Source: Lepisosteus oculatus
Taxonomy: Eukaryota > Chordata > Actinopteri > Semionotiformes > Lepisosteidae
Reading direction: 5' to 3'
DNA: 64,000 bases
NCBI RefSeq assembly: GCF_040954835.1
Contig: NC_090697.1
Coordinates: 5,158,501 to 5,222,500, forward strand
Shown here: one piece after another, positions 17,367 through 29,300 of the stretch
How the letters are laid out: every line of letters begins with the position of its first letter
Position numbering within the stretch: the first letter of the stretch is position 1
The notes under the pieces: model-generated
The model's database searches: none
Seen by the model: the letters and a program-made list of their open reading frames with translations, nothing else
What the model was told of the DNA's origin: nothing
Translations under genes and position numbers: made by a program

Positions 17367-20300
17367 GTTGGTGCGGCCGGGCGGTCCCTCTCACGGCAGC
17401 CTTTGCCCTGCGCTCGGTTGTGCTCTTTTTAATCGCACCCCCCTCCTTGCAAAACGCGATCCCCTAAAAAAAAAAAACGGGGCCGATTGAGTCTTTTTTT
17501 TTTCATTTGTGGTGCGTGTGCGTATGTACGTGGGGAGACAGCGGGCGATCCGTTTTGCGTGGCGCCTTGAAGCCTCGCTGCCCCGGGTGCGTGTCGTGGG
17601 TCGGGTGTCGTGTCCGCGTCGCGGCGGCGGCCAGGGGAGAGCCGTGTGCTGCTGGCTCTGCACCGAGACCATCCCCCCCTTCTCACCCCCCCCCTCCCTC
17701 CCACGGCCCGAGCCTGTCCCCCGCTCGTCCTGCGGGGCTCGGCCGCTGCGGGTCGCCCGGGCTCGCCTTCCCCGGGGGGGTGGAGCCGGGCTCCCTCGCA
17801 GGGAGAGAGCCGGCGAAGGGGTCTCCAGCGATGCGTGTGCGTGCATGCGTGGGGGATCGCGGGTGGGTTTTCTGTGCGCAGTCACCGGTGCCCGCTGGTG
17901 ATTTACTGCCACTGCAGGCCCGCTGCTCCCTCCCTCCCCCAGTTGGAGGGGGGGGGCGAGAGAGTGGTCTGGGCTGTGACAGACGGCGGTGCCACGGGAA
18001 AGAAAAGTGGCGAGTCAGGGGTGGGGGGAGAGAACGCACGGGCTTCACACGTGGGGGCAGTCGAGTGAATGCAATTGGGCGCACGGGCAAAACGTGGCTC
18101 CCCCCACGGGCTGCGTGGAGCCGACTGTCGGCGGATCCATCCCTTGTCGGAGGGGGCCCGGGAATGCGGCCGGGCCGGTCCCCCCCCGTGGCGGAGCGGT
18201 GCTTGCGGCCGCGGTGACTTACCTCCCCGCTCCCGGGGGCAGTCCTGCGGGCGCGATCGGGCCGCCCCTCTCCGCTCCGCCGGGTGCGCCCTTCAATCAT
18301 CGCGGGCGGCTCTGAAAGGCACACCCCCACCCACCCCACCCCCTCCGTGTGCAAGAGGGCGGGTCGCGACAGACGCTTCCACGCGAGGGGGCACATGGCT
18401 CGCCCCGAGCACGCTTCGGGGGGGGCGAGAAAAGAGTTTGCTTTAGATTTGTGTGTTTTTTTTTCTTTTCTCTCTGGTCTCCTCGCACTCTCGGCTAGTG
18501 GCGAGCAGCAGGTGGTTCTCGGACTGACAGTGTGTTATTTTATAGCGTATTTTGCAGAGGACTCTAAAGCACTTTGCATACAGGAGGGGCCCAGTCCAGC
18601 CACCCTCAGGGGATGGGTGTAGTAGAAGAGCCGTCTAAGGAAATCCAGTCTTTGATTTCAGGAGTGCAGCCTCCAGGCAGCGAAAGGGTGAGCGTTAATC
18701 CCATACCCAGCCCGCCAGGCTCTGCTCGGCGTTTCTGTGAGCACCAGGGGGGTTGCACAGGGGGTCGCCCGGACCCGTCGCCAGGCTGGGCACTGGCGCC
18801 TCACCAGCTGGTCTTCTCCCTTTCCAGTGTGTCTTCAGAGCCAGAAAAGGGCCTTTAAAGTAGGGTGCAAAACCCGAGTGTTTTTCTGCTCGCCTGTTGT
18901 GCAGTGCAGTGCAGGCCTCCTGTTTGTCATGAGTGTTTGTCACCGGCGCGCTGAGGCCCGAGCGATCCGCGACTGTGCCGGTCTGCAGCCGGCCTCCCCT
19001 GCTCATTGGCTCCTCCGGTTCCTGAAATGCCACCGTGTTATTTATAGCCTCTGTGGAGGCTGGAATGAGGAAACGGCCCGAGTGTCCCTGGCCTTTTTTA
19101 GCTCTCCGTGGTTTACCCTGCAGTGCTCTCAAGGAAGGCTAGTGGCGTAACATGCGCTAGTGTGCAGTCAGGGGCGAACGTGTACAGCACAGACCTGAAC
19201 AAAGTTAGACAGCACAGTGGAAGGAGTTATAAGGGAGGTGAGTCTGCTTCCTCCCTTTTAACGCTGTATTGGAAGCTCTTCCATTACCGTTGAAACTGTT
19301 AACGTTTCTGCTGCACTGAAGAATTTAGACATTTGACCTTGTTGAACCCCAGTATAAGCTTGATTGGAATTGCACATATATTCATGCGTCTTGAGAACAT
19401 CTGCCGCTGCTTCGGCATTTTTTCTCCTTCACACAAACTGAACAAATCCAGCTTTCTGGATGATGGATAGAAGTGGTTTTTTTCTTCAGAATAAAATAGG
19501 CATCCCCCTACAGTATAAAAAACCCTTAGGACTTATGTGGATTTCTGCATGAATGGCTACTAAAATGTGATCTAATCTACATCTCAGTCAGAATAAATAA
19601 AGCCAGTCTTATTTGACAAACACACATTTTACATTGCCATCTCTTTATTGAACAAATGGTTTAAACAATCAAGGTCATTGATGGAAAAAGTATGTGAACC
19701 CTTATATTAAGTAATGAGGGGAACCTTCTTTATTGGCAGTAACCTCAACCCAACACTTTCTGTAGCTGCTGATCAGACCTGCACAGCGGTTGGGAGGTAT
19801 TTTGGCTCCTTCCTCTACACAAAACTGTTCCACTTCATGTATATTTCCGCGATGAGTGCTTGAACGGCCTGCTTCAGATCACGCCACAGCAGCTCGGTGA
19901 GATTGAGGTCAGGACTCTGACTTGGCCTTTCTGAAATCCGGAACGTCTTCTGCTGGAGCCACTCTGTTGTTGATTTACTCCTGTGTTTTGGATCATTGCG
20001 ATGTTGCATGACCCCACTTCTCTTGAGTTGTAGATCGCAGACAGACGCCCTGACATTGTGCGGTAGAATTTCCTGATACAACGTCATTGGTCCCTCAGTG
20101 ATTGCAAGCCGTCCAGGCCCTGAGGCAGCAAAGCAGCCCCACACCTCTATACTCCCTCCACCGTGCCTCGCAGTTGGGATGAGGTTTTGGTGTTGGTGTG
20201 CAGTGTTTTGTTTTCTCCAGACATGACGCTGTGTACATATACCAAAAAGTTCAACTTTTGTCTCATCTGTCCACAGTACATTGTTCCAGTAGTGCTGTGG

Positions 20301-23300
20301 AACATCCAGGTGGTCTTTGGCAAACTTGAGATGGGGCAGCAATGTTTTCTTTGGAGAGCAGTGGTTTCCTCTGTGGTAACCTCCCATGAACACCACTCTT
20401 GTTCAGTGTTTATCTCATGGTGGACTCATGAACACAGACGTTATCAAGTGCAAGAGATGCCTGCAGATCCCTAGCTGTCACCCTGGGGTTGTTTGTCACC
20501 TGTTTGAGGATTGTGCGGTGTGCCCTTGCACTGATCTGTGTAGGACGCCCACTCCTAGGGAGAGTAGCAACAGTGCTGAATTTCTTCCACTTGTAAACCC
20601 TGCCTGACTGTGGACTGACGGAGGCCCAAGTCTTTAGAAATCCTTTTGTAACCTTTTCCAGTCTTATGAGCTTCAAAAACTCTCTTCTGAGGTCCTCTGA
20701 AATCTCTTTTGATCGGGCCATATTGCAATTCTGTTATGAAGAGCAGGTAACCAAAACTGTGTGATTGTTTGATACGGCAGGGCAGATCAAGCCCACACCT
20801 AAATTGATTGGAACAGCTGACTCATTGATTGGAATACCTGACTCCAATCTCTTTTCAAGATGTCAATATCCTAGAGGTTCACATACGTTTTCCATCAATG
20901 ATCTTGATTGTTTAAAACATTTGTTCAATAAAGATAAGACAATGTAAACGGTTGTGTGTTTGTTAAATAAGTCTTTATTTATTATTAGGACTTGGATCTG
21001 TGGTTCTCAAACTGGTACTGTGGAGCGCCCCCAGGTGGTACGGCTGATGACCCTGGAAATTTATTGTGTGCACTGAAAAATTGGGAATGAAAAATTATGT
21101 ACATTTTTCATCTGTAATTTACTTAATCGCCTTCAGAAAGCTTGAGATGGGTTTTCATATTTTCTGTTGTAATAAAATTAGTTTCTGTCAAATACAGCCT
21201 ATTTACTTAGCTACGTTGATACAGTGCGCGCTCATACTTGAGTGGTCATAGTCTTCCCGAGCTTTCAGAGACAGCTTAGCCACACATTCGCCAACAGAAC
21301 AAACGATCGAAAGTGAACATGTCACAGAAATCAAGTACCATGTCATGGCTGAAAGGAGTAGACACCAAGAGTACTGTCCCCAGCTCCGATAGATCCCGCA
21401 CACCTGTTGAGAGCGAGGAGGATTACACATCAGCCACCAACACTGGCTCTGCTGCTGAGCCCGACAGACAGCACTGCTAGTGTTGGCAAGCGTCCGAAAA
21501 CGGCTACAAGGCGGTACGGCCCAAGTGCTCAGTGCTCTTGTTATTTTGAGTGTGTGTGCGTGCTCATGTTGGTCATTGAGATTTTCTGGGGTTTCTATGT
21601 AGGTGGTACTTGGATGCTTTGGTTTGATCAGGGATGGTACTTGGTCCAAAGAGTTTGAGAACCACTGATGATTCTACTTGGATGAAGATCAGATCACATT
21701 TTAGGAGCCATTCATGCAGAAATCCAGATAATTCCAAACTTTTTCTCGACTATAGTTGCAACTGAATTGCTCAGATGTTGTGTAGTTTCTCCATAAGATA
21801 AGGTAGGTCTTTTAGAAAGTGTTGCATTGAGTTCTGGTGCTGCAATTCTTTTGGCATTTTCACTTTAATATTTTTAGCACTTTCGCAACAAGGAGATTCA
21901 TTGCATTTCTCTCCTGCCAGTACTAGTACTGTGCAGATGTTTCCTTTTGGGATAATTTCACCAAACAAGTCTTGTTAGTTTTACTTTTTGGGTATATGAC
22001 TCATTGATAATGATTACTTACTACTGTGCGTGAATCTGAGATAAATTCTGAATCCGCAAGACAGTGTTTTGCAAAACAAAGCCTCCGGGAGCTGTCAGTT
22101 GTAGCTTCGTTGATTAAATTATACAAACCAAGTGGAGTGGCTGTTTGACGAAAAGATAGGCAAGAAGATATTCCTGTTTCTTTCAGTTTACACGCTATAA
22201 ATATAGCTCTGCTACCAGCTTTATAGGTGCTGATAAAATGGTTAACAGTAGCCCAAAGACGGTTCCAGTGCCTTTTGGTTTGGAAAGGCTCTTTAGAGAT
22301 ATGTTAATAATCCGTCAGGCACCTCAGGTTTTTCTTGTGCATTTTCTGTGAGTGTGTAGTTTTTCAGACTTGAGTGTGGTTTCGGTTCCAAACCATTTAG
22401 CTTAAGCAGCTTGTTGCTGGGAGGATGCCCTGTCACTTCACTCCATCCAATTCCAGATGAGGCGGGACTGGAAGTCTGTTTCGGTTGGGACTGTGCTATA
22501 GGGTGCGTGTTCCTCTTCACGGTAGACATAATCAATGTTGAAATGCCAGAGACGTGGGGGACTTGAAACCAGAAGTGTTTTGTATTTAAGGATGCCTGTT
22601 TCCTATTGTAGTGTCACAATCCTGGTCCTGGAGCCACAGAGGCTAAAGGAGCGCTCTCTTGGTTAAGCGTATTATGCTTTTAGTTTTTTTATGCTTTTAA
22701 GCAAACATTTTTTTCCTAGTTTACTTTTTTTGCAAAAGCAGTTCTCGGATGATAAGAGGAGACTAGAAATTAGCACTCCCCCTGTGCTAGTCGAAGGGTT
22801 ACAGAATGACACCCATTTGGGTTTGCTTCATGGTGAGCTTTGAACAAGGCTGCACATCTGCAAGGATCTTTATAATCCGGGTTACTCAAGCGTCAGTTTA
22901 GATGGCTTTTTGGAAGGCAGTTGTAAACGAATCCTGAAGTAGAGATTGTGACATGTCCGTAGATAGTACTGGTCGGGTAGATTTCTCGAGCTGTTGGGAG
23001 TGCAGGGCAGGATTAAAGACCAGGTGGTTCAGGTGAGGGTTTGGTCGTTTTAGTAAAGACCGGAAGATCCAGGCGGTGTCTGGGACGGGCTTGTGCTCCC
23101 CGGCCAGACCTCCGCGCCCGCGAGCGTGAGGCTGGCGGGGGGTCCCCTGCTCCTGGGTTTCGAGAGGCGTGACGCCGCGCCCTGCGCGGTGCCGGCGGCC
23201 CGGTCCTGCCGAGAGAGAGCTCTGCAGGCGTCTCCTTGCGCGAGGGGAACAGGGCAGACTGCCGTGCTGGAGTTACGGTTACCAGCCCAGAGGGGCGCTG

Positions 23301-26300
23301 GGAGGCAGCCAGTGTCCAAATAAGCTCACGAGGCGAAGCTGGATTCCCCTTGAATAGGCTCCCTGCTGTAATGGTTGTGGGCTGAAGGTGGAGACGTCTG
23401 AATGGGTTTCAGAGCTGTGACGGATCCTGATCCCTTCTGCATTATACAGCTGCCGTGTGCGTGTTACACTTTAACTTGAGGTGTATCTAGTGGGTTTAAA
23501 GTGCGTGCGGGTGATTCTGAATGTCTGATTAATATTCCAGCCCAGTCTGCAGGTGCACTCTTGCATTCTGGTTATGCCACACTCGGCGCACAAATTGGAC
23601 CTGACATCGGCCTCCCACAGGTCCCGTAGTAATGTTTATGGGTTCTGGAAAGTTCACGCTGTGTATAGTACAGACCACGGAGTGTGGCGAATGTCTTCTG
23701 GAGGTGAGCAGCGGGGAGTGAGTGCAGTGCACTTTGCTCTGCCTCGTTTCTGTGCTCCTGCTAACCCAGGTCAGGAAAACTCCCCAGTGATGTTCTGTAC
23801 TAAGCAGCTCACTGTAGGGTAAGGAAATGGACAGTTTGTGTACATTTGTCGAAAGGTAATGCTCTGGTTCATTGTATTGTATATGTTTAGGTGTATGCTA
23901 TATTTGGTGTATAATTGTAATTATAGGGTTGGTTTTGAACTGTTATTTCTCAATATCCTGAATAGTATTTCTCTAGATGGTTTTACTCAGTCCTTGGCTG
24001 TTACCTCAAGAGCTGCAGGAAGGAGCCCGAAACCAAGTCAAGGAACAGAAGTAATCTGTTCTAGCATATGGTTCAAGCACCATTCTTTTAAAATGCCAAA
24101 AAAGGCATCATAAGCTTTAGCAACCTGTGATGTTGAGAATAAATGTTAAACAAGAAAAACAAATGGTAACTTTGACATTTCCTTTGCGTTTTAATGATAT
24201 AATTTTGGCGGAAGTTGGGCCCCCAGTCTTGGAAATGTCTGTTTTCCATGTCTGTGCAAATTGATGCAAAAGCAGGTTACAAGCACAAACAGCAACAGCA
24301 CCTGGGGTCTCCCTGTCCCCAGTCGGAGCTCCTAGATATCACATTCTGACTAAGCTTAGGTGATGTGCTGAAGACTGCAAGCCTTACTGGATCAAGTGGA
24401 TCAGATTGAACGGATCTGCTTAGTGCCTGGCCTTGGTCAGATGTGAATGTGTTTTTGTACTAAGTTCTCTGCTGGTTATTTTCCTTGGACGGATTTCTAC
24501 CCTGTGTTGTTTGCATTACTGCTGTGAATAATTGGAGCAATGCAAATATATTTAACCATAGTAGTAATGGAGTGTGGTGTTAGAATGTTTACAACAGAAT
24601 TGTTTGTCTGTAGAAATTTCATTTTTAGTACATTATATACCTTTGTTTTACCTGTTCTAGTTTGTGAAATAGTTTGATCTGCCACTGTTCTGTTGGGTTT
24701 GGGATGAAAGGTCCTCCTCGCTTCTCAGTGTGTGACAAAGCGACGTGCTCTCAGCTGTTCACCAGTTCTCCACACCTAGCGCTTTGCTAAATTAACAGAA
24801 CCCTGCAGGTTTTGTCATATTACTAAGCTGTCTTTGGCTCAATGAAAAATGTCTGCCTGATGCTCTTTGTAAGTTCTGTTCATCGAGCAGATTTTCATTG
24901 GCTTGCCAGTCTGTGTGCGTGGAGGCTGTTGGGATCTGTATGCAGAGCCGCAAGTTTGAAAGGTTGTGCGATGTGGTATTGAACAATAGAACAGAGCATC
25001 GTCACTGCTTACGTTTGTCTTTGCTTTTATTCTGCTTTGGAAGTCTCATACGTTAACCACAGATGAGCAGGATTCATCTGAAAAGTGTCCTAAATCCCCT
25101 TACTCTTTCAGCTTCACTGTAGCATCAGTATGTTGACTCATTGGGTTGTTTGTTTGAAACAGGTTTGTGGAATTTAGAATAATTAGGTTTCCCACTTAAT
25201 GAAGGGATTTGAGTCCTGCCTTACGAAACTGAGAACTTATATATTTAAAACATTGGCTGCAGTCTGTCTTCTAAAAGAACAAGATGCAGGATGAAAGAGA
25301 AGGTATTTTATTTTATTAAAAAAAATAATTTTATTAAAGTTTTTAACACTTCCTACTGCATCTTTTTACTGTTGGCAGCTATTACACTGGAAAGCATTTT
25401 AAAAAATTAAAACAGATAAAGTCCTGTTGGGATTTGTATCGTTAATGCACTATGGCTCATTGCAAAAAATGTAGTCTTTCTTCACAGGCTGCAATGTGTC
25501 AGGTTCTTGTTTATCTAAGAGTTTCTGTGGTGTTTCTGGTGGGGAAAAAATCTTCCACTTTGCTGCACAGTCCTTAACTGATAGCACAAACCTAGCACAG
25601 TCATTATGATAAAAGTGGGTCTGTTTCTCTTGACATACGCTGAGATGTTTTTCAAGTAAACAGTGAAATATTAATCTAAGTGTTCTGATTTTATCTTTAA
25701 ATATTAACACATCTTTACATATAGCCCATTAAACAGCAGTTCCCATCTTGAATCTGCTCATCTGAAAATTGTGATTTGTAATGGATGTGCAGATATCTTA
25801 CAAAAAGATATCATAGATCATTTGAGAAGGCATTTGATAAAGTTCTTCAAAAGATAAATCTCGAATTACGGGTGGTAGAAAGTCTGGGAAATGCTTGCAT
25901 TTGGTTTGAATGTTGGTTAATAGAAAACTCTGCAGAGCATTGTATTTTTAATTGTAATTAGTGGGATACCGTAGGGATCTGCAACTCCTGATTTATATCA
26001 GTGATCTAGATTCTGGAATAGTTTAGCAATCTATTTTGCAGGTCTCAAATGAGGCGTGTTGGCAAACACTGCAGGCGCAGCAAATGAACATCAAAAAGCT
26101 GTAGATCAAATTCGAGAGTGGGCCAACACCTGGCAGACAATTTGGTACAAGTGTGGGGTTTTGTTTCCAGGTAGCAAACTCCAAAATGAGGAACAGGCCG
26201 CTTGTGAAACACTGAGGTTTTTCGACACATTTGCTTCATCTTGACAGACAAGTGTAGCAAACAAAGTGCCAGAATATCTAGTTAAGTGTGAAGTTTAAAT

Positions 26301-29300
26301 TAATCTCACTGTGGGTCTTGAACACGATTTTGGTCATCACTTCGTAGGATAGATATTGCTGCTCTGAAATCAGTTTCTAAGGGAATAAAGGATAATCCAG
26401 GTTTTTAAGCATTTTCCAACTTTTTTGGGGGAAAATCTGCAGTTTGGTATTTACACATCAACCTTGATAAGTGTGTATCTTTCCCTTGGGGTTCGTCTTG
26501 CACAGCAGGAGTTAAATTTAATTGATTGCAGTTCACTCGTGTACTCCTAGATAAGATATAAATACACCAGCGAGAGCCGAGAGCAGACCATTCAGAACGT
26601 TTTATTGGCATGAAGTCCATCTTGCCTGATTTTATTTTTATGAAGTGATGTGGGGCTTTTCCTTCAAGGCACACTGCCCTCTGCCTTTCTGTGTTGGTGT
26701 AGGGGCTGCACAGCAGTGTTGCAGGTCTAGACTGCAGTTACACGCGTCTTTCCTGCCTCTGGAGTGTCGTTAACACATGACAATCACAGGGCTGTGTGTC
26801 AAGGCCTGCAGAAACATGGGTGATCAGTAACCCAGTGTAGCCATTATTTTTTCATTATAATTGCTGTGCAGAGATTAGTATAAAGAATGTTAAAGCGGAC
26901 AACTGATGTAACTCTATATCGCTTATATATATAACTTATATATAACTAAATAAACTATGTATTGTGGATAATATATAGTCTGAGAGGTACAGTGATGCTG
27001 ATTTTTAATGTCTTTAGCCACTTGAATATTTTCCCCTCCCCTGTGTGTGTAACGGGCTAATCACTTTGTGTTTCTCTAGGTTTGAGTGGGACAAACTTCT
27101 GGAGAATGTGCACTGTTTGATCATAAGTGTGACAAAGACTGACAAGCAGGAAGCTTATATACTCAGGTGAGTTTCATCTCCTTCAGCTGTTCAGTTTTAA
27201 TTACTCTGACCTTTTCTTTTCTGGAATGTGGAGCTGCAAGGGTGTGAGGAGGCAGATAACCCCGTAGTTTACCTTTGGTTCTCGGGCGTGGGGGAAAGGC
27301 AGCAGTCTCTCCAAGGAGCACGCGTTTGGTGTTGAACTGGCTGTCGGCCGAGGGAAGTAGCGAGCCTTTTTAGAAACGAGGGAGACACTGCTCCCAGGGG
27401 CAAGGTCTTTGGCCTCCAAGGTGTGAAGTGGTTTGGATTCAGGAAGGAGCGATCTAAATACCTGTGACTTTGGAAAGAGCAAATAATAATAATAATTGCT
27501 TACACTTATATAGCGCTTTTCTGGACACTCCACTCAAAGCGCTTTACAGGTAATGGGGATCCCCTCCACCACCACCAGTGTACAGCCCCACCTGGATGAT
27601 GCGACGGCAGCCAGAGTGCACCAGTACTCTCCCCACACACCAGCTCTCAGTGGGGAGGAGAGCAGAGTGATAAAGCCAGTTCACAGATGGAGATTATTAG
27701 GAGGCCATGATTGGTAAGGGCCAATGGGAAATTTGGCCAGGACGCCGGGGTGACACCCCTACTCTTTTCGAGAAACACCCTGGGATTTTTAATGACCACA
27801 GAGAGTCAGGACCTCGGTTTTACGTCTCATCCGAAGGACGGCGCCTGTTTACAGTATAGTGTCCCCGTCACTATACTGGGGCATTAGGACCCACATGGAC
27901 CGCAGGGTGAGCGCCCCCAGCAGCAACCTTAGTTTTTCCCAGGAGGTCTCCCATCCAGGTACTGACCAGGCTCACACCTGCTGGGCTTCAGTGGGCTGCC
28001 AGCTGTGAGTTGCAGGGTGATATGGCTGCTGGAATACCATTGCTGATAATTTAGGTTATTTAGAAGCCTTTTGCTCACAGTTTACAGGTTCATAAAGTGT
28101 AGGTGAAGAATTCTTCTGTCAATGTGTTGGAAGAGGAGCGGAGCAAGTTTTGCACGAGAGGATAGACTATTTTCTCATCTTTGTGTCTGGGTCTGACTCG
28201 TTTTAGTCTCGGTTTTCCTTCTCAGAATCAGGTTGTAAAGGCAGTGTGAAACAGACTGTCACCAGGGGAAGGCATTAAAGCCTTTTAAAGAGCTGGGAGT
28301 GGCCTGCCGCGAACTGCAGCGGTCCTGGTGGCACCCTGCTGTCAGCCGTCTGTCTGACAGGACGGGCTGTCCGGTGGCCCTGTGGGCGAGGTCAGGGGCT
28401 CCGAGAATAACAGCGGATTAGAGCGGGACGGCGCAAAGCTGATCAGTCAGCCCGGGAAGCTGACCTTGGGTAAGATCAGCCTGTCTTGCCAGTGCTTCAG
28501 GTGTGTCGGCCTGTGTTGCTAAGGCCAATCCTCCGAGTGCTGCTGGCAGTTTCCAGACAGGGAGCCCTGGGCTACACACACTGGCTGGCTTTCCGGGTGT
28601 GGTTATTTGGCCGTCTCTTTGTGGAACAGATGGGGGGGCGGTGCTGTGCGTGAGCTCTTGTCTGGACTCTGTGATCGGAAAGGTTTTCCAAATTTGAGAT
28701 ATTCATTGGCAGCTCTGCACGGTGGTTGGCTCTTCCTGGAAACAAAGTCCTTTCGACTGAGTCGTCCTTGGCTCGAGTCCGTTACCTTAAGATACAGATT
28801 TAATGCTCTTCTGGGAATCGGGATCAAGCAGAACAAAGAAACCCTGACAGGCTGCCAGATCTCATCGGCTCTCCAGCTTCCATCATACATCAGGGTCCAA
28901 GTTGCATGTGCCCATTAAACGTAAATCCCCTGTAGTCTTCCAAATTCCTGTTTTAATTTACCTGTGTCCAAACATGATCCTGCACCCTTACTGCATTTCC
29001 TTGGGCTATGATTATTTTCAGAAATCTGCCCACTTTCTTACCGATAGTGAATAATAAGGGGTTTGATGTGGGGTTTTTTTTTTGGATCACGTTACTACTT
29101 GGTGCGTTACCTGAAAAGGTGGTGCATCTGTACTCTCTAGTCCCGTTTTCCTGGGATGGCCATGGTCTGGTTTCAGTCTTATTTAATCAAGGCCTTCTAG
29201 GAGCGGAACAGGGAAATTCCACTGGTTCTAAGTGCCTGCACTTGGCCTGCGTGCTTTTCACCGTGTAGCAACACTGTGGTCTAACTGTGCATTGTGGTAT

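Larger units (their letters stand above)
16800..18450. promoter_or_regulatory. AMD1: CpG island spanning AMD1 promoter, exon 1 and start of intron 1
   Basis: Dense CG dinucleotides run from the promoter into intron 1, with a lower-GC stretch over the 5' UTR (about 17040-17230). Long open frames on both strands at 17.4-18.4 kb are a by-product of stop-codon scarcity in this GC-rich DNA. Confidence 0.75.
19511..21752 (-). mobile_element. Tc1/mariner-type transposon, inactive, interrupted by a hAT element
   Basis: The element is flanked by TA at 19509-19510 and 21753-21754, the Tc1 target site. Its left 200 bp (GTGGATTTCTGCATGAATGG, CTTTATTGAACAAATG, ATTGATGGAAAAAGTATGTG) is repeated inverted at the right side, in two pieces (about 20868-20997 and 21684-21752) separated by the hAT insertion. 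Between the repeats lies a broken minus-strand Tc1 transposase. Long inverted repeats of about 200 bp are typical of one class of fish Tc1 elements. Confidence 0.88.
17367..27079 (+). other. AMD1: AMD1 intron 1 (9.7 kb)
   Basis: It runs from donor GTTGGT to acceptor TTTCTCTAG. It carries the CpG island tail, a nested Tc1/hAT insertion (19511-21752), an unexplained minus-strand open-frame chain (21771-22535), a GC-rich islet near 23.1-23.3 kb and A/T-rich DNA beyond it. No AMD1 exon is missing, since exon 1 joins exon 2 in phase. Confidence 0.9.

Noticed and set aside
17391-18396. Long open frames on both strands (up to about 237 codons) after AMD1 exon 1
   Set aside because: They lie in the CpG island, overlap each other in several frames, and are Arg/Gly/Pro-rich in the way expected from GC-rich noncoding DNA.
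18574-19293. Overlapping frames of 94-145 codons in AMD1 intron 1
   Set aside because: They overlap on both strands with no domain or splice signal; likely the GC-rich edge of the CpG island.
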